Positions 52,368 through 61,216 of a stretch of 64,000 nucleotides of DNA are shown here, in pieces (the stretch's first letter is position 1; every line of letters begins with the position of its first letter). Under the pieces are notes generated by a model, which made no database searches, was not told the DNA's origin, and saw only the letters and a list, made by a program, of their open reading frames with translations. A program made the translations under genes and the position numbers. The DNA lies in NCBI GenBank assembly GCA_947567425.1, contig CANOLV010000011.1:16399-80398 (forward strand). Direction: 5' to 3'. The stretch is from an uncultured Porphyromonadaceae bacterium (GTDB taxonomy: Bacteria > Bacteroidota > Bacteroidia > Bacteroidales > Muribaculaceae).

Positions 52368-54797
52368 CTATATGTCGCCCTCATACTCGATGTCGTCTTT
52401 TAGAGGTCGGGCAAAACTCTTTTGCCGCCCATATAGTTTTTCCATGTATCGCACACCGCTTCTACGCTCCCAGCCCATTTCATCTAACAGGCGACACACA
52501 CGGCGCGATAGGTACTTATATTCTTTGTCCGACATTTCACGCCCCATGCGCTCACAGATAAACTCAGCCGCACAAATCCTGTCGCGTCGCACTGTGCCTA
52601 TCTCGTCAAGTGGGTCAGGGTTTTTAATATACGCACGGCGGCGGTTTAACTCCCAGCTGTCCCAGTCGGCAGGTAGTTTCATGTCTAAAAATACGGTGAG
52701 TATATCGCGTATCGGGTCGTCGTTATCGTCGTTGTACTGGCTCTGTCGCTGGCGTGCTTCCGCTTCCAAATCGCCGGGCAAATATAGCTTTTCGCCCTGC
52801 TTCCAATACTCGACAGCCTCGGCCCAAAGCTGGTTTCGGTCACGTATGAGCGCGTCGGCAAAGTTGGGGTATTTGCGCAGCTCCGGATTAACGGCAATAA
52901 CCCAAAATCGGCGGTTTCCTGTGTCGCCTTTGAGAAAATAAGCCTCATTAGTCGTACCGCAAAATACACACTGGCGCGGATGCTTTTCTACTACCGTACC
53001 GTATGCGGCGCGGTAAATATCATCGCGTCGGCTTATGTAGTTTTTTACCTGCTCCACGTCGCTACGCTTGATACTCGATAACTCGGCCAGTTCTATGACC
53101 CAGCCGCGCCGTAGCTGCTCCATACCGCTTTTGCCCTCTGTGGTTACTAAGCTGTCGTTAAACCAGTCGCCGCCCATAATGCTGAATAGGGTTGATTTAC
53201 CGATACCCTCGGCACCGGCTACGATTAGGCAATAATCGTACTTGCAACCGGGTTGCATGATACGTGCCACGGCAGCGGTGAAATGCTTCCGTGTCATAGC
53301 CCTATTTAGCGGTGTATCTTCGGCACCGATATAGTCGATAATCAGACGCTCTAACCTCGGTGTACCGTCCCATACCAAACCGTTTAGATAATCTCTAATT
53401 GGGTGTATGCGGTGCCGGGTTAATACTGCGTCCTTAGCGTCTTTGATTTTGTCTTTGCCGGTGATTTCGTAGCGTTCATCTAAGTATATACGTAGATTAG
53501 CATCATCGCGGTTGCCCCATTGTGTAGCCTTTTTGTCCCACGGCAAACCACCTCTGACTAAATCGAAGCCGCTAAACAAATCATGCCACAAATGCCCTGC
53601 CAGTGCCGGGTCATTCTCCAGTATGCAGATTATGTTTTTGGCAGTGCTTTTAATGGTGCCTTTGCGGTCGCGTTCCAAATCGGCCATCCAATCGGTGTTA
53701 GGTTCCTCGCCGTCCTCGGTGTCGATGTCGGCAAAATCGCTATCCGCGTCGGCTAATCTTTCCTTTGTGAGCAAAACGCGCACCGTCTTATCTGCGGCTA
53801 CAAAGTCCTGCATTTTCAGATACGATGGAAGCCGGGTAATGTCGGTTACTTTGCTACCATCATCCTCTATGCCAAACTTATGTATGCGCACTATGTCAAA
53901 GGCGTTGCACAGCTTCATACTTGCAGGGTCAGTGTCATGGTGCGAAAATGCAAATTTACTTTCGTATGTGACACAGCCCCCGGCGACGCTTCCGGCTTTG
54001 TAGGTATATCGTCCGTCGCTGGCGGTCTTTTCGTACACGTCCGGCAAAAATTTTTCTATCGCCTCCTCGATGGTATAGGCGCGGCAAAACGCGCCGATTA
54101 GTCCGGGCTTCTCGGTCGGGTCGCCAGCCTTGCGGATTTCGTGCGCCAGTACGTCACCCTCTCGGCTCGACATAGGCCACTCGCTAACGTCCTGTGGGTT
54201 CCGGTAGGTCGCCAGCACAGCGTCAACGTCAAAGGCCGGGCCGTCTTGGTATTCAAAGATATATTCGCCGTCCCTGCTGGTACTCGGCCAGTAGAAAAGG
54301 CGCGGTAATTGGTAGGTGGTATGGTCGAAAAGTTCGATACCTATTTTGGCAGTCCAGTATCGGCAAACCGGCTCATACTCAGCCGGTGTTATCTGCCTGT
54401 TAGCCGGAAGCACCAAACGCAAACGCGGCTTTTCGGGCGTATGCTTATGCGTGCTGTATATCATAGCCGCGCAGTCGAAATTTAGGGTAAAGTCGTCCCA
54501 TACGTCTGCGGTGCCAAAGTCGATGTCGAGCGTAACCAGCGTGCGGTACAGCACATTTGCGGTCTTTCGTGTGCCGTTGGATAGATAGCCGCCGACAAAA
54601 CCGCCCACGTCCTTAATGCCGCTTTGTTCCTCGCGGCTCATGCGCAGATATTCGCGCATTGTTTCGCTGGTGCGCTTGGTATCGGCGCACTTGGCTAAAA
54701 TGTCGCTCCACTTCCACAGTTTGTTACGCCATTTTTTCGATAGTCGGCTGTGGGCTGTGGCTATGTCTAAATCAAAGTCAAATTTTAATTTATCCAT
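52368..54797 (-). CDS. Primase-helicase, VapE/VirE family
   Basis: An 809-residue protein. The N-terminal about 210 residues resemble an archaeo-eukaryotic primase (LVTLDIDFGT with DxD, STHKHTPEKPRLRLVLP). The C-terminal half is the virulence-associated E helicase, with Walker A (AGAEGIGKST, near residue 535) and sensor and arginine motifs. It would be the main replication initiator and helicase of the phage. The gene overlaps the 66-residue-type gene upstream by 8 nt and ends beside the GTTACC array. Confidence 0.88.
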   Translation of the reverse strand: MDKLKFDFDLDIATAHSRLSKKWRNKLWKWSDILAKCADTKRTSETMREYLRMSREEQSGIKDVGGFVGGYLSNGTRKTANVLYRTLVTLDIDFGTADVWDDFTLNFDCAAMIYSTHKHTPEKPRLRLVLPANRQITPAEYEPVCRYWTAKIGIELFDHTTYQLPRLFYWPSTSRDGEYIFEYQDGPAFDVDAVLATYRNPQDVSEWPMSSREGDVLAHEIRKAGDPTEKPGLIGAFCRAYTIEEAIEKFLPDVYEKTASDGRYTYKAGSVAGGCVTYESKFAFSHHDTDPASMKLCNAFDIVRIHKFGIEDDGSKVTDITRLPSYLKMQDFVAADKTVRVLLTKERLADADSDFADIDTEDGEEPNTDWMADLERDRKGTIKSTAKNIICILENDPALAGHLWHDLFSGFDLVRGGLPWDKKATQWGNRDDANLRIYLDERYEITGKDKIKDAKDAVLTRHRIHPIRDYLNGLVWDGTPRLERLIIDYIGAEDTPLNRAMTRKHFTAAVARIMQPGCKYDYCLIVAGAEGIGKSTLFSIMGGDWFNDSLVTTEGKSGMEQLRRGWVIELAELSSIKRSDVEQVKNYISRRDDIYRAAYGTVVEKHPRQCVFCGTTNEAYFLKGDTGNRRFWVIAVNPELRKYPNFADALIRDRNQLWAEAVEYWKQGEKLYLPGDLEAEARQRQSQYNDDNDDPIRDILTVFLDMKLPADWDSWELNRRRAYIKNPDPLDEIGTVRRDRICAAEFICERMGREMSDKEYKYLSRRVCRLLDEMGWERRSGVRYMEKLYGRQKSFARPLKDDIEYEGDI

Positions 54798-54990
54798 TAG
54801 TCACGCCCCCCAGTGCGGTACGGAAATAACCGGCGTTTGCTTCGTCGGTTATTATCTCGATTTCGCGCACGCCGACATTAGGTTTTTTAATGCGCAGCTC
54901 ACACGCCGGGGTGTCCTCGGCTTCCATGAGCGCAAACACGCCGGGTATCTCGGTGCGCGATATTCTAAAACGTAATGTGGTTGTCGCCAT
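54790..54990 (-). CDS. Small hypothetical protein
   Basis: The start at 54990 (MATTTLRFRISRTEI) gives 66 residues. The sequence is beta-rich (VFALMEAEDTPACELRI) with no recognised motif. It overlaps vapE by 8 nt and is therefore coupled to it. No function is assigned. Confidence 0.6.
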   Translation of the reverse strand: MATTTLRFRISRTEIPGVFALMEAEDTPACELRIKKPNVGVREIEIITDEANAGYFRTALGGVTNG

Positions 54991-54992
54991 AG

Positions 54993-55169
54993 TTAAAATA
55001 ATGTTGGTTGGATTTCGGGCGGTTCGTTTAAACATTCGGCCCTAAATCGCAACTCTTGTTTGTCGAAATACTCTTTGTCAATTTCGCAGCCGACAAAATC
55101 CAGCCCCATACGATAAGCGGCTATACGGCTGCTACCACTACCTAAATGAGTATCTAAAATTTTATCGCC
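54993..55169 (-). pseudogene. Remnant of a DNA methyltransferase (C-terminal part)
   Basis: This minus-strand frame encodes ILDTHLGSGSSRIAAYRM and GLDFVGCEIDKEYFD, which match the C-terminal SAM-binding (FxGxG) and following region of N4/N6 DNA methyltransferases. It ends at a TAA (54993-54995). A stop lies two codons before the first conserved residue and no start is present, so about the first two thirds of the gene, with the catalytic motif, are missing. It joins directly to the gene at 55154. Confidence 0.7.
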
Positions 55170-55408
55170 AGCTTAGCGTAGTTAATAATCTTCTCCAGTT
55201 TTTCGGCTTTATCTTGCCAATCAAACATAGCGGTACTTTGTCGGCTGGTACCTAAACCGTCCTCTGTTAAATCCTTATAGTGATTAACCATTTTTTCGGC
55301 GTGCCGATGTTCTCGCTTGATTATTGGAATAATTAGCCTTAGTTCATCGGTTGTTAGGCCGTGAAGTGTTTCGTTAAACATTCCTTTGGGGTGGGTTATT
55401 GCTTCCAT
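55154..55408 (-). CDS. Small helical hypothetical protein
   Basis: An 84-residue, mostly helical protein (TTDELRLIIPIIKREHRHAE) of unknown family. Its last residues (KLAIKF) come from the same DNA as the first residues of the methyltransferase remnant, read in another frame, so its C-terminus may have been altered by the deletion. Its ATG overlaps the TAA of the preceding amber-containing ORF (TAATG). Confidence 0.55.
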   Translation of the reverse strand: MEAITHPKGMFNETLHGLTTDELRLIIPIIKREHRHAEKMVNHYKDLTEDGLGTSRQSTAMFDWQDKAEKLEKIINYAKLAIKF

Positions 55409-55551
55409 TAGTTATTATTGTTTATTTGGTTGTTACAGGCTTCTTGTAACGGTTCTACGATGTTGTCGGAAATTGTGCAGGTTCCGATGTCGTCACCGTC
55501 GGGCTAGTAGAAAATGCACGTTTGGCACGTTTCCGGGGCTTTGTGTTTCAT
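55408..55551 (-). pseudogene. Small Cys-rich ORF with in-frame amber codon
   Basis: From the ATG at 55551 the frame reads MKHKAPETCQTCIFY, TAG at 55504-55506, then PDGDDIGTCTISDN and on to TAA at 55408-55410. The start overlaps the stop of the gene upstream (ATGA) and the stop overlaps the next start (TAATG), so the frame is otherwise intact at both ends. CxxC and later Cys suggest a small metal-binding protein. It is either a point-mutated gene, a suppressed amber, or a base-call error. Confidence 0.55.
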
Positions 55552-55817
55552 ACGCTTTCGGTTAATGCTTGGTGTACTTCCTCGGCGCAGTTCTTGATAT
55601 ATGGGCGTGTGTCACCGTCGGAAAAATCACACGTTTCAGCCCATACCGTTACCCATATACCCAGTATCTTTACCTGTACTTTGGCAGTGTAGGTTTTGAA
55701 GCACAGTATATCGGGGTCGTTGTTATCCTCGATAACTTCTTTGACGCGCGATTTAAGGCGCAGATGTTTTGCGGCGGTCATGGCTGCAATTTTATTGGTT
55801 GTATCGAAAATTTCCAT
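55548..55817 (-). CDS. Hypothetical phage protein
   Basis: An 89-residue protein with a beta-rich centre (KVQVKILGIWVTVWAETCDF) and an acidic C-terminal helix. No family is recognised. Its TGA overlaps the ATG of the amber-containing ORF, so the two were coupled. It belongs to the cluster of small genes between vapE and the DUF1566-like gene. Confidence 0.55.
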   Translation of the reverse strand: MEIFDTTNKIAAMTAAKHLRLKSRVKEVIEDNNDPDILCFKTYTAKVQVKILGIWVTVWAETCDFSDGDTRPYIKNCAEEVHQALTESV

Positions 55818-55878
55818 TCGGTCAGATTGGTTTTATATACTTTGGCAATGCCGGGGTATAAGTGTTAAAGTATAAAGT

Positions 55879-56586
55879 TTAAAGATTGTAATTAAATGCT
55901 GAAACCGGGCGCACTCTGCCCTTGAGGCTGGCCTTAGTGTTCCAGGTGTCGAGGTAACCGGTGCTGAGGGCCAGACGCCATGCGTCCGCCGCGCTGGCCT
56001 CTGTAGAAGTGAGATACCACAGCCCTTTGATTTCCTCACCGCCGACAAATCGAAGTGCCGCATTAATGGCTTTGCGGTTGGTGTAGATAAGATACATTTC
56101 TGCCACACTGGGTATGTGTTCGCCCTCTTTAAGTTCGATGGCAGGGTTAAGCCCGATTTCTTTGAGGTGGGCGGTATTGGCTTCGCCGTTCCAGTCGGCT
56201 ACAGCGTCTATATATTTGTCTATATATCCGTCGTAGTAGTTGGTGGTATCTTCGCGCGTGGTTAGTGTTACGTCCTCGCCGTTGGCTGCGTCACGAAGTG
56301 CCACGATTAACCCACGGTCGCCCTGCTTAATGCCGATACCGATAACCGGGTTATCGCAGTCGAGTATGAGGTTAGAACCAGTGAACTTGTCAGCGTTACC
56401 ATCTTGGGTAATGATATACACACCGTCTGCCAGTGCCGCCGGTTTGAGATTATTGGCGATTGCCGGGAGCGGCCCGGCTACTGCTTTGCCTGTCTTGACA
56501 AAGTTATAGATTTCCTGTAGCGTACAGTCTTGTAAGCTGCACACTTCTTTTACAATTTCCAAACGGTCTTTTTCTTCTGTAGTCAT
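55879..56586 (-). CDS. DUF1566-like protein (C-type lectin-like C-terminus)
   Basis: A 235-residue protein. The C-terminal about 100 residues follow the DUF1566/FISUMP pattern: IPSVAEMYLIYTNRKAINAA, then GLWYLTSTEASAADAWRLAL and GRVRPVSAF. This C-type lectin-like fold is common in Bacteroidota surface and phage proteins, and is also the fold of diversity-generating-retroelement targets. The N-terminal part is helical then beta-rich. It lies, unusually, in the replication block. No reverse transcriptase or template repeat is seen in the window. Confidence 0.7.
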   Translation of the reverse strand: MTTEEKDRLEIVKEVCSLQDCTLQEIYNFVKTGKAVAGPLPAIANNLKPAALADGVYIITQDGNADKFTGSNLILDCDNPVIGIGIKQGDRGLIVALRDAANGEDVTLTTREDTTNYYDGYIDKYIDAVADWNGEANTAHLKEIGLNPAIELKEGEHIPSVAEMYLIYTNRKAINAALRFVGGEEIKGLWYLTSTEASAADAWRLALSTGYLDTWNTKASLKGRVRPVSAFNYNL

Positions 56587-56712
56587 ATTGTAAACAAATG
56601 TTAAATTATTTTGAAATATTCGATTTTAGCGCGTTTGCGTGCTTCGGTGATATTTTACTATGCTTGTTATCTCTGTGGCTTTACAGCGTTCCTATGGGCT
56701 TTGTGACGTTTG

Positions 56713-58665
56713 CTAATCTTTGAGGTAATAAGGCGTGCTATACCCGGCACCTTTTAGGGGCAAATCGCGGCACCAGTCTATAGGCTCACTAAATAAAGCC
56801 TCCACGTCGGCCAGCGGTCGGTCTATCGGGGTTTCGGCTATAATCTCGTCATGCACATGGAAAACTATAGGCAGGTCGGCGCGTCGAGCGCGTAGCATCA
56901 CTATGCCCAGTATGTCGCGTGCGGTCGCTTGCACGATGTTTTCCACCAGCTTACCGCCGTAGGTGCGTAGGGTTTCCCACTTTTTCGTAGTTTGGTTTAG
57001 CCCCTCATACTCGATAATTTCATGATCGCCGCGCCATCCGTCGTCATACTCGATGCTCACTTTGGCGCGTGGGTAACAAATGGTGCGTCCGGATGGTAGA
57101 GTAATAAGTAACATACCCCAGCGGAAGCCGACAGTAATACCCCGGTGGATTGTTACGGTGTTGCCGGTTTTGATAGCGGCAAATGCCGCTTTCTCGACTA
57201 CCGCCCATAGGCGTACTATTTTTGGGTTAGCCTCGCGCCACTGGCGTACTGTGTCCTTTTCTTCCTTTTCGGATAGTCCTAACTTTGAGCCGCCCATCGC
57301 TTCCAGTGCCGGAACTCCACCGCCGTAGCCTAATGCCAGTACGGAAATTTTACCTTTTTGGCGTAGGTGGGCGTTTGGACCGTGCTTCTCGACTGGTACA
57401 CCAAACATACGCGAAGCGGTTGCACAATAAATGTCGCCGCCCTCGCGGAATACGTCTAACACCCAGTTTTCACCGGCGATCCATGCGATTACACGCGCTT
57501 CTATCGCGGAAAAGTCGCAGACGTGCAGGATATGACCGGGGGCGGCTATAAACGCCGTGCGTATTAGTTCGCTTAACACCTGCGTTACATTGGCGTAGTT
57601 CATTTCAAACTCTTCCAAATCGCCAGCCTTAACCAGTGACCGGGCAAAGTCCAAATCTGCTAAATGATTTTGCGGTAGGTTCTGCACTTGCACCAGTCGC
57701 CCGGCCCAGCGTCCGGTACGCGCCGCGCCGCAAAATTGTAGTAGTCCATGTATGCGGCCATCGTCGCATACGCACGTTTGCATAGCTTCGTATTTCTTGT
57801 TAGAGGTCTTAGCCATTTCGCGCCGGATAGCCATAACGCGGCGTGCTTTGGGCCAGTAGGTTAATGCGCCCTCGATCTCGTCGATATTCTTTTTGTTGAT
57901 ACTGGCAAATGCTAACCCGGTTGTGCGTTTCAAATACTCTTTAATCTGTGCTGCACTATTGGGATTTTCCATACCGGTTATCTGCTGTGCTTCTCTCAAT
58001 AGCTCGGCTTTGTACTCATCATCGAAGCGTGCGGCATTATCTACCAGTGTACGGTCGATAAGTACGCCACGGTCGTTAATAATTTGGTCGGCTACATAAA
58101 GTTGCTCATCAAATTCGACAGGTTCAAGGCGACGCAATTTGTTTAGTAACGCTTGCTCTACCTCTACGTCACGTATGCAGTATTTTTTAAACGTGTCCCA
58201 GCGATCGGGTGCAGCACTCGGCAGGTGACGCACACCGTTACGGCCTGGCATAGAGAAAAAACGTATAAGTGTTTTACCCTCGGTCATTTTACCGTCAGCC
58301 AGTTTAAGCACCTCGCCGCATTGACCCAGCGATAGAGGTAGCCCCATTCGTGCAGCTCGCACCATCGTACATTTCCATTGTGCCGGGTCTAATAGCACGG
58401 ATAGCCCTAAATGTTTGCTAATGCAAATACGCTCAAATGCGGCGTTCCATGCGGTTTTAGTTACGTCCGGGTCTATGAGTGCGTTTAATCTCTCGTCGGG
58501 CAAATCCTCACCTTGCGCAAAATCAACACACACCACTGGGCCGTTATCTACACTATAAGCAAATAACAATATAGCGAAGTCGGGAGCCTCGACGTACTTA
58601 TACACACCGCATTTTGACAAATCACGGCTGCTATACGTTTCTATGTCTATGCCTAATTCTCGCAT
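56713..58665 (-). CDS. Phage DNA polymerase, family A
   Basis: A 650-residue polymerase. The N-terminal 3'-5' exonuclease has GIDIETYSSRDL. The polymerase part has VCDFSAIEARVIAW (motif A), the motif B region (LRQKGKISVLALGYGGG) and motif C (FHVHDEIIAE). No 5' nuclease domain is present, as usual for phage polymerases of this length. With VapE, the DUF2815 protein and nucleases it forms a replication module widespread in Firmicutes and Bacteroidota siphoviruses. The 126 nt downstream hold no gene. Confidence 0.93.
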   Translation of the reverse strand: MRELGIDIETYSSRDLSKCGVYKYVEAPDFAILLFAYSVDNGPVVCVDFAQGEDLPDERLNALIDPDVTKTAWNAAFERICISKHLGLSVLLDPAQWKCTMVRAARMGLPLSLGQCGEVLKLADGKMTEGKTLIRFFSMPGRNGVRHLPSAAPDRWDTFKKYCIRDVEVEQALLNKLRRLEPVEFDEQLYVADQIINDRGVLIDRTLVDNAARFDDEYKAELLREAQQITGMENPNSAAQIKEYLKRTTGLAFASINKKNIDEIEGALTYWPKARRVMAIRREMAKTSNKKYEAMQTCVCDDGRIHGLLQFCGAARTGRWAGRLVQVQNLPQNHLADLDFARSLVKAGDLEEFEMNYANVTQVLSELIRTAFIAAPGHILHVCDFSAIEARVIAWIAGENWVLDVFREGGDIYCATASRMFGVPVEKHGPNAHLRQKGKISVLALGYGGGVPALEAMGGSKLGLSEKEEKDTVRQWREANPKIVRLWAVVEKAAFAAIKTGNTVTIHRGITVGFRWGMLLITLPSGRTICYPRAKVSIEYDDGWRGDHEIIEYEGLNQTTKKWETLRTYGGKLVENIVQATARDILGIVMLRARRADLPIVFHVHDEIIAETPIDRPLADVEALFSEPIDWCRDLPLKGAGYSTPYYLKD

Positions 58666-58865
58666 CAGCTCAATTCTTTATCAGCCATCTTTTCCAGCAT
58701 CATCACTGCGGCGGCATGCCAGTCGTTAATATCGGCAAACTTTGTGCAAAACTCCTGATATTCACTTAGAAGTCCACAGACTATTATAAAAGTGAAGGCT
58801 TTGTTTTTTTCATTCTTTTCTATCTCAAAGGCTTTCGCGCTGTAGATCTTTGAATCAGCTACCAT
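58665..58865 (-). CDS. Small hypothetical protein
   Basis: A 66-residue helical protein (FTFIIVCGLLSEYQEF, then WHAAAVMMLEKMADKE) with one moderately hydrophobic segment. No family is recognised. The stop shares a base with the polymerase start, so the two are coupled. Confidence 0.6.
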   Translation of the reverse strand: MVADSKIYSAKAFEIEKNEKNKAFTFIIVCGLLSEYQEFCTKFADINDWHAAAVMMLEKMADKELS

Positions 58866-58884
58866 ATCTCATTTTTTTTTTAAG

Positions 58885-58920
58885 AATTACCCCTACCGGC
58901 CAAATGCCGGAGGGGTAATT
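58885..58920. other. Intercistronic hairpin upstream of the 66-residue gene
   Basis: AATTACCCC (58885-58893) pairs with GGGGTAATT (58912-58920) and an inner CCGGC/GCCGG stem, with a small internal loop. On the minus strand A10, not T, follows, so it is not a classical terminator; RNA processing or stability is a possible role. Confidence 0.55.
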
Positions 58921-58928
58921 TGCGTTGT

Positions 58929-59483
58929 TTACAAATCTTCGTCGTCCTCGTTGTCGATGTCCGCAAAGTCGTTTTCCGCAGAAGCCCTACCGCCCAGCTT
59001 CTCGTCGTCCTTAAATTTCATAAGGTTGTTGAGGCCACAGGCTACACCACGGTTGCCGTTGATGTCGTAGGCGTAAAATGTGACGGAAGCCACAGCCCAC
59101 ACGCCGCTATACATTTCTTCCTCATCCACGATGGGGGCTTTGTTGCGGTCAACGATGCCGGGGCGTGTATTGCTCTTTGCGTTGAGGTAGTAGCATCCTG
59201 CATATACATCATCGTCCTTATCGTCACCGTCACGCAGTGGCATATCAAGTTTCTTAGGTTCTTTGCCGCCCCACTTTGATACTATACCGGCTTTTTTGGC
59301 TGCTTCGATAGCCTTTTTGATGGCTTCTACTGTTTCCTTTTCAGTTTTCGGGATAAGTATATTAGTCATATACTTGCCGTTTTTCTCGTCACCCTCCGGG
59401 GCGTACTTCACGAAAACGTGAGTGTAGGATAGTCGGCAAGGGCCGAAAACTACTTTAGTGTCTGTTACTTTTGGCGTAATCAT
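58929..59483 (-). CDS. DUF2815 protein, likely ssDNA-binding
   Basis: A 184-residue member of DUF2815. The central fold looks OB-like, and the C-terminus is strongly acidic (DFADIDNEDDEDL), as in single-stranded DNA-binding proteins that recruit partners through an acidic tail. In related phages the gene lies, as here, between DUF2800 and the polymerase. Its role as SSB is an inference from this layout. Confidence 0.82.
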   Translation of the reverse strand: MITPKVTDTKVVFGPCRLSYTHVFVKYAPEGDEKNGKYMTNILIPKTEKETVEAIKKAIEAAKKAGIVSKWGGKEPKKLDMPLRDGDDKDDDVYAGCYYLNAKSNTRPGIVDRNKAPIVDEEEMYSGVWAVASVTFYAYDINGNRGVACGLNNLMKFKDDEKLGGRASAENDFADIDNEDDEDL

Positions 59484-59502
59484 ACTGTTGCTATTAAAAT
59501 GG

Positions 59503-60663
59503 TTAATTAATATTTATATCGTTAAAATCGTCGGAAGCGGTGTTATATGCCTGGCGTTTGTCCTCGTTGGGTACTAATGTCGGCTTGCCCTGCGGCTTGA
59601 TGATATAGTCGGCGCATAGCACGGTAAAGCGTTTTTTGCCTACCAACTTTTCAAGATCTGAAATACCGCACAGTGTGGCCGGCTTCATGTACTCGCTTGG
59701 ATCGTACCCCTCTTTGTATAGTAATCCGGCTACCGCTTCGCTGTCGGTTATTTTGCGCACACTGCGACCCTCCACCAACTTAAAGCCGGGATAGCTCACA
59801 CCGGCTAACGCCTGTTGTAGCGCGTAGTCCTCGACACTGGTACACCACGCTTTGATGTTGGATAGCCACGGCAGTATGTCGGTAGCCATTTTCTTAGGGC
59901 TTATCAGCCCAGGTGTCGGGTTCTCCTGTGCTATGGTGGTACACTTTTCGGCCAGTGCTTTGCATCCGCATTTCACTTTACAGAACTGGCACCACCCGCC
60001 GGGGTTCTGTTCGCCTTTGCCGCTAAACGCTTCTACGGCTTTGGGGCGTAGTTCATTCTCGGCCCACTCCAATAAGTCGCTAACCAACATTTCAAACTCA
60101 CTCAGATTGTCGATACGCGGCTGTACGATGGTCATGCGCACACGGTCTATGTTGTACTCAAAACTGTGTTTAAGATATGCGCCCAACGCGTAGATTTTCA
60201 TTTGTTCGTTATCGATAGCCGACACGCGCACGCCTTTACCGTACTTGAAGTCGATAACTTCCATAAGTCCGTCGGCTATAATGGTAGCGTCCGAAGTGCC
60301 AAACGCTTCCGGCACATAGTCGGAAAAATCCAATCGGGTTTCGATCAGTAGCTGCGCGTCCTTTGTTGCCATCCGGGCGGTGTTGAACTTCTTCAGCACG
60401 ATATATTTGTAGGTTTCGGTGTACTCGTCCATTTCGCCATTGTGGTACTGGGCGTTAAGTTCGGCTATCTCCTTATCTTCGTGCTTGGTGTCAAGTCCGA
60501 AAAACGATTTCAGCTTTTTGGCGCAGTATGCGTGTGCTAACGTACCCTCCTGTGCGTAGGTGCTTTCACTATCCGGGGCTGTAGCCTCCAGCCGTGGGGC
60601 GGCGGTGCAGTGCATCCACCTATGAGCCGCCGACGGCGATAATAATGCATGTTGTCCGGGCAT
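59503..60663 (-). CDS. DUF2800 nuclease, PD-(D/E)XK type
   Basis: A 386-residue Cas4/RecB-like protein. Conserved parts are the N-terminal LLSPSAAHRWMHC, the nuclease core with TSDATIIADGLMEVIDFKYG (Asp, then D-x-K), and C-terminal Cys residues (CQFCKVKCGCKAL) that may hold an Fe-S cluster. It probably processes DNA ends in recombination. The stop lies 19 nt before the DUF2815 start. Confidence 0.85.
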   Translation of the reverse strand: MPGQHALLSPSAAHRWMHCTAAPRLEATAPDSESTYAQEGTLAHAYCAKKLKSFFGLDTKHEDKEIAELNAQYHNGEMDEYTETYKYIVLKKFNTARMATKDAQLLIETRLDFSDYVPEAFGTSDATIIADGLMEVIDFKYGKGVRVSAIDNEQMKIYALGAYLKHSFEYNIDRVRMTIVQPRIDNLSEFEMLVSDLLEWAENELRPKAVEAFSGKGEQNPGGWCQFCKVKCGCKALAEKCTTIAQENPTPGLISPKKMATDILPWLSNIKAWCTSVEDYALQQALAGVSYPGFKLVEGRSVRKITDSEAVAGLLYKEGYDPSEYMKPATLCGISDLEKLVGKKRFTVLCADYIIKPQGKPTLVPNEDKRQAYNTASDDFNDININ

Positions 60664-60674
60664 AACTTAACTAT

Positions 60675-61205
60675 TTAGAATGGTGCTGGGGGGGGTGTAA
60701 TGTTTCCGTCCTTGCCGATTACGAGTGCTTCGCACTCGGCGATAAATGCGTCGACTTTTTCAGCTACATTGATCATGGATGGTTTCTCGAAACCTAATGC
60801 CAATGCGATTTGCTTGAACTGCGAGGTTAACGCACGGTGATACTTTTTGTAACCCTCACTGGCTGTATTCTCCTTGTAGTCCTCGCCCTCGAATTTCAGG
60901 CGTATACGGTGCATGATCTCTCGGATTTCTACCGGTAGATTGCGCGTATTCATTTCCGTCGGTTTGGCGTTTTTTTGCGGTGCCGGGTCTGCGCTTGTTT
61001 CATTCGTCGCCGGAGTGTTTGGTTTAGAGGACTCTGTCCCGGTTTCTACGGGGGCAATGGCCACTTCGATAGTCGATTCCCTGCGGGTTTGTGCCCCGAT
61101 CTCCTTTGTAAGCGCCTTTTCGATTCGGCGTCCGAGATTCGGCAACTTGTTTTCGAGTAGTCCGAAAAGCCTGTCCGAGAGTGTCAATGTTACTTGTAAT
61201 TCCAT
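60675..61205 (-). CDS. Hypothetical phage protein
   Basis: A 176-residue protein in three parts: a helical N-terminus (SDRLFGLLENKLPNLGRRIE), a Pro/Thr/Ser-rich linker (about 55-85), and a C-terminal helical domain (about 90-165) containing YKKYHRALTSQFKQIALALG. A G8 run (60688-60695) lies at the 3' end. No family is recognised. It may be a recombination or replication accessory, judged only from its neighbours. Confidence 0.6.
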   Translation of the reverse strand: MELQVTLTLSDRLFGLLENKLPNLGRRIEKALTKEIGAQTRRESTIEVAIAPVETGTESSKPNTPATNETSADPAPQKNAKPTEMNTRNLPVEIREIMHRIRLKFEGEDYKENTASEGYKKYHRALTSQFKQIALALGFEKPSMINVAEKVDAFIAECEALVIGKDGNITPPPAPF

Positions 61206-61216
61206 GTTTCTAAAGT

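Noticed and set aside
55879-56586. Diversity-generating retroelement target
   Set aside because: The lectin-like end fits, but no reverse transcriptase, template repeat or accessory gene is visible in the window.
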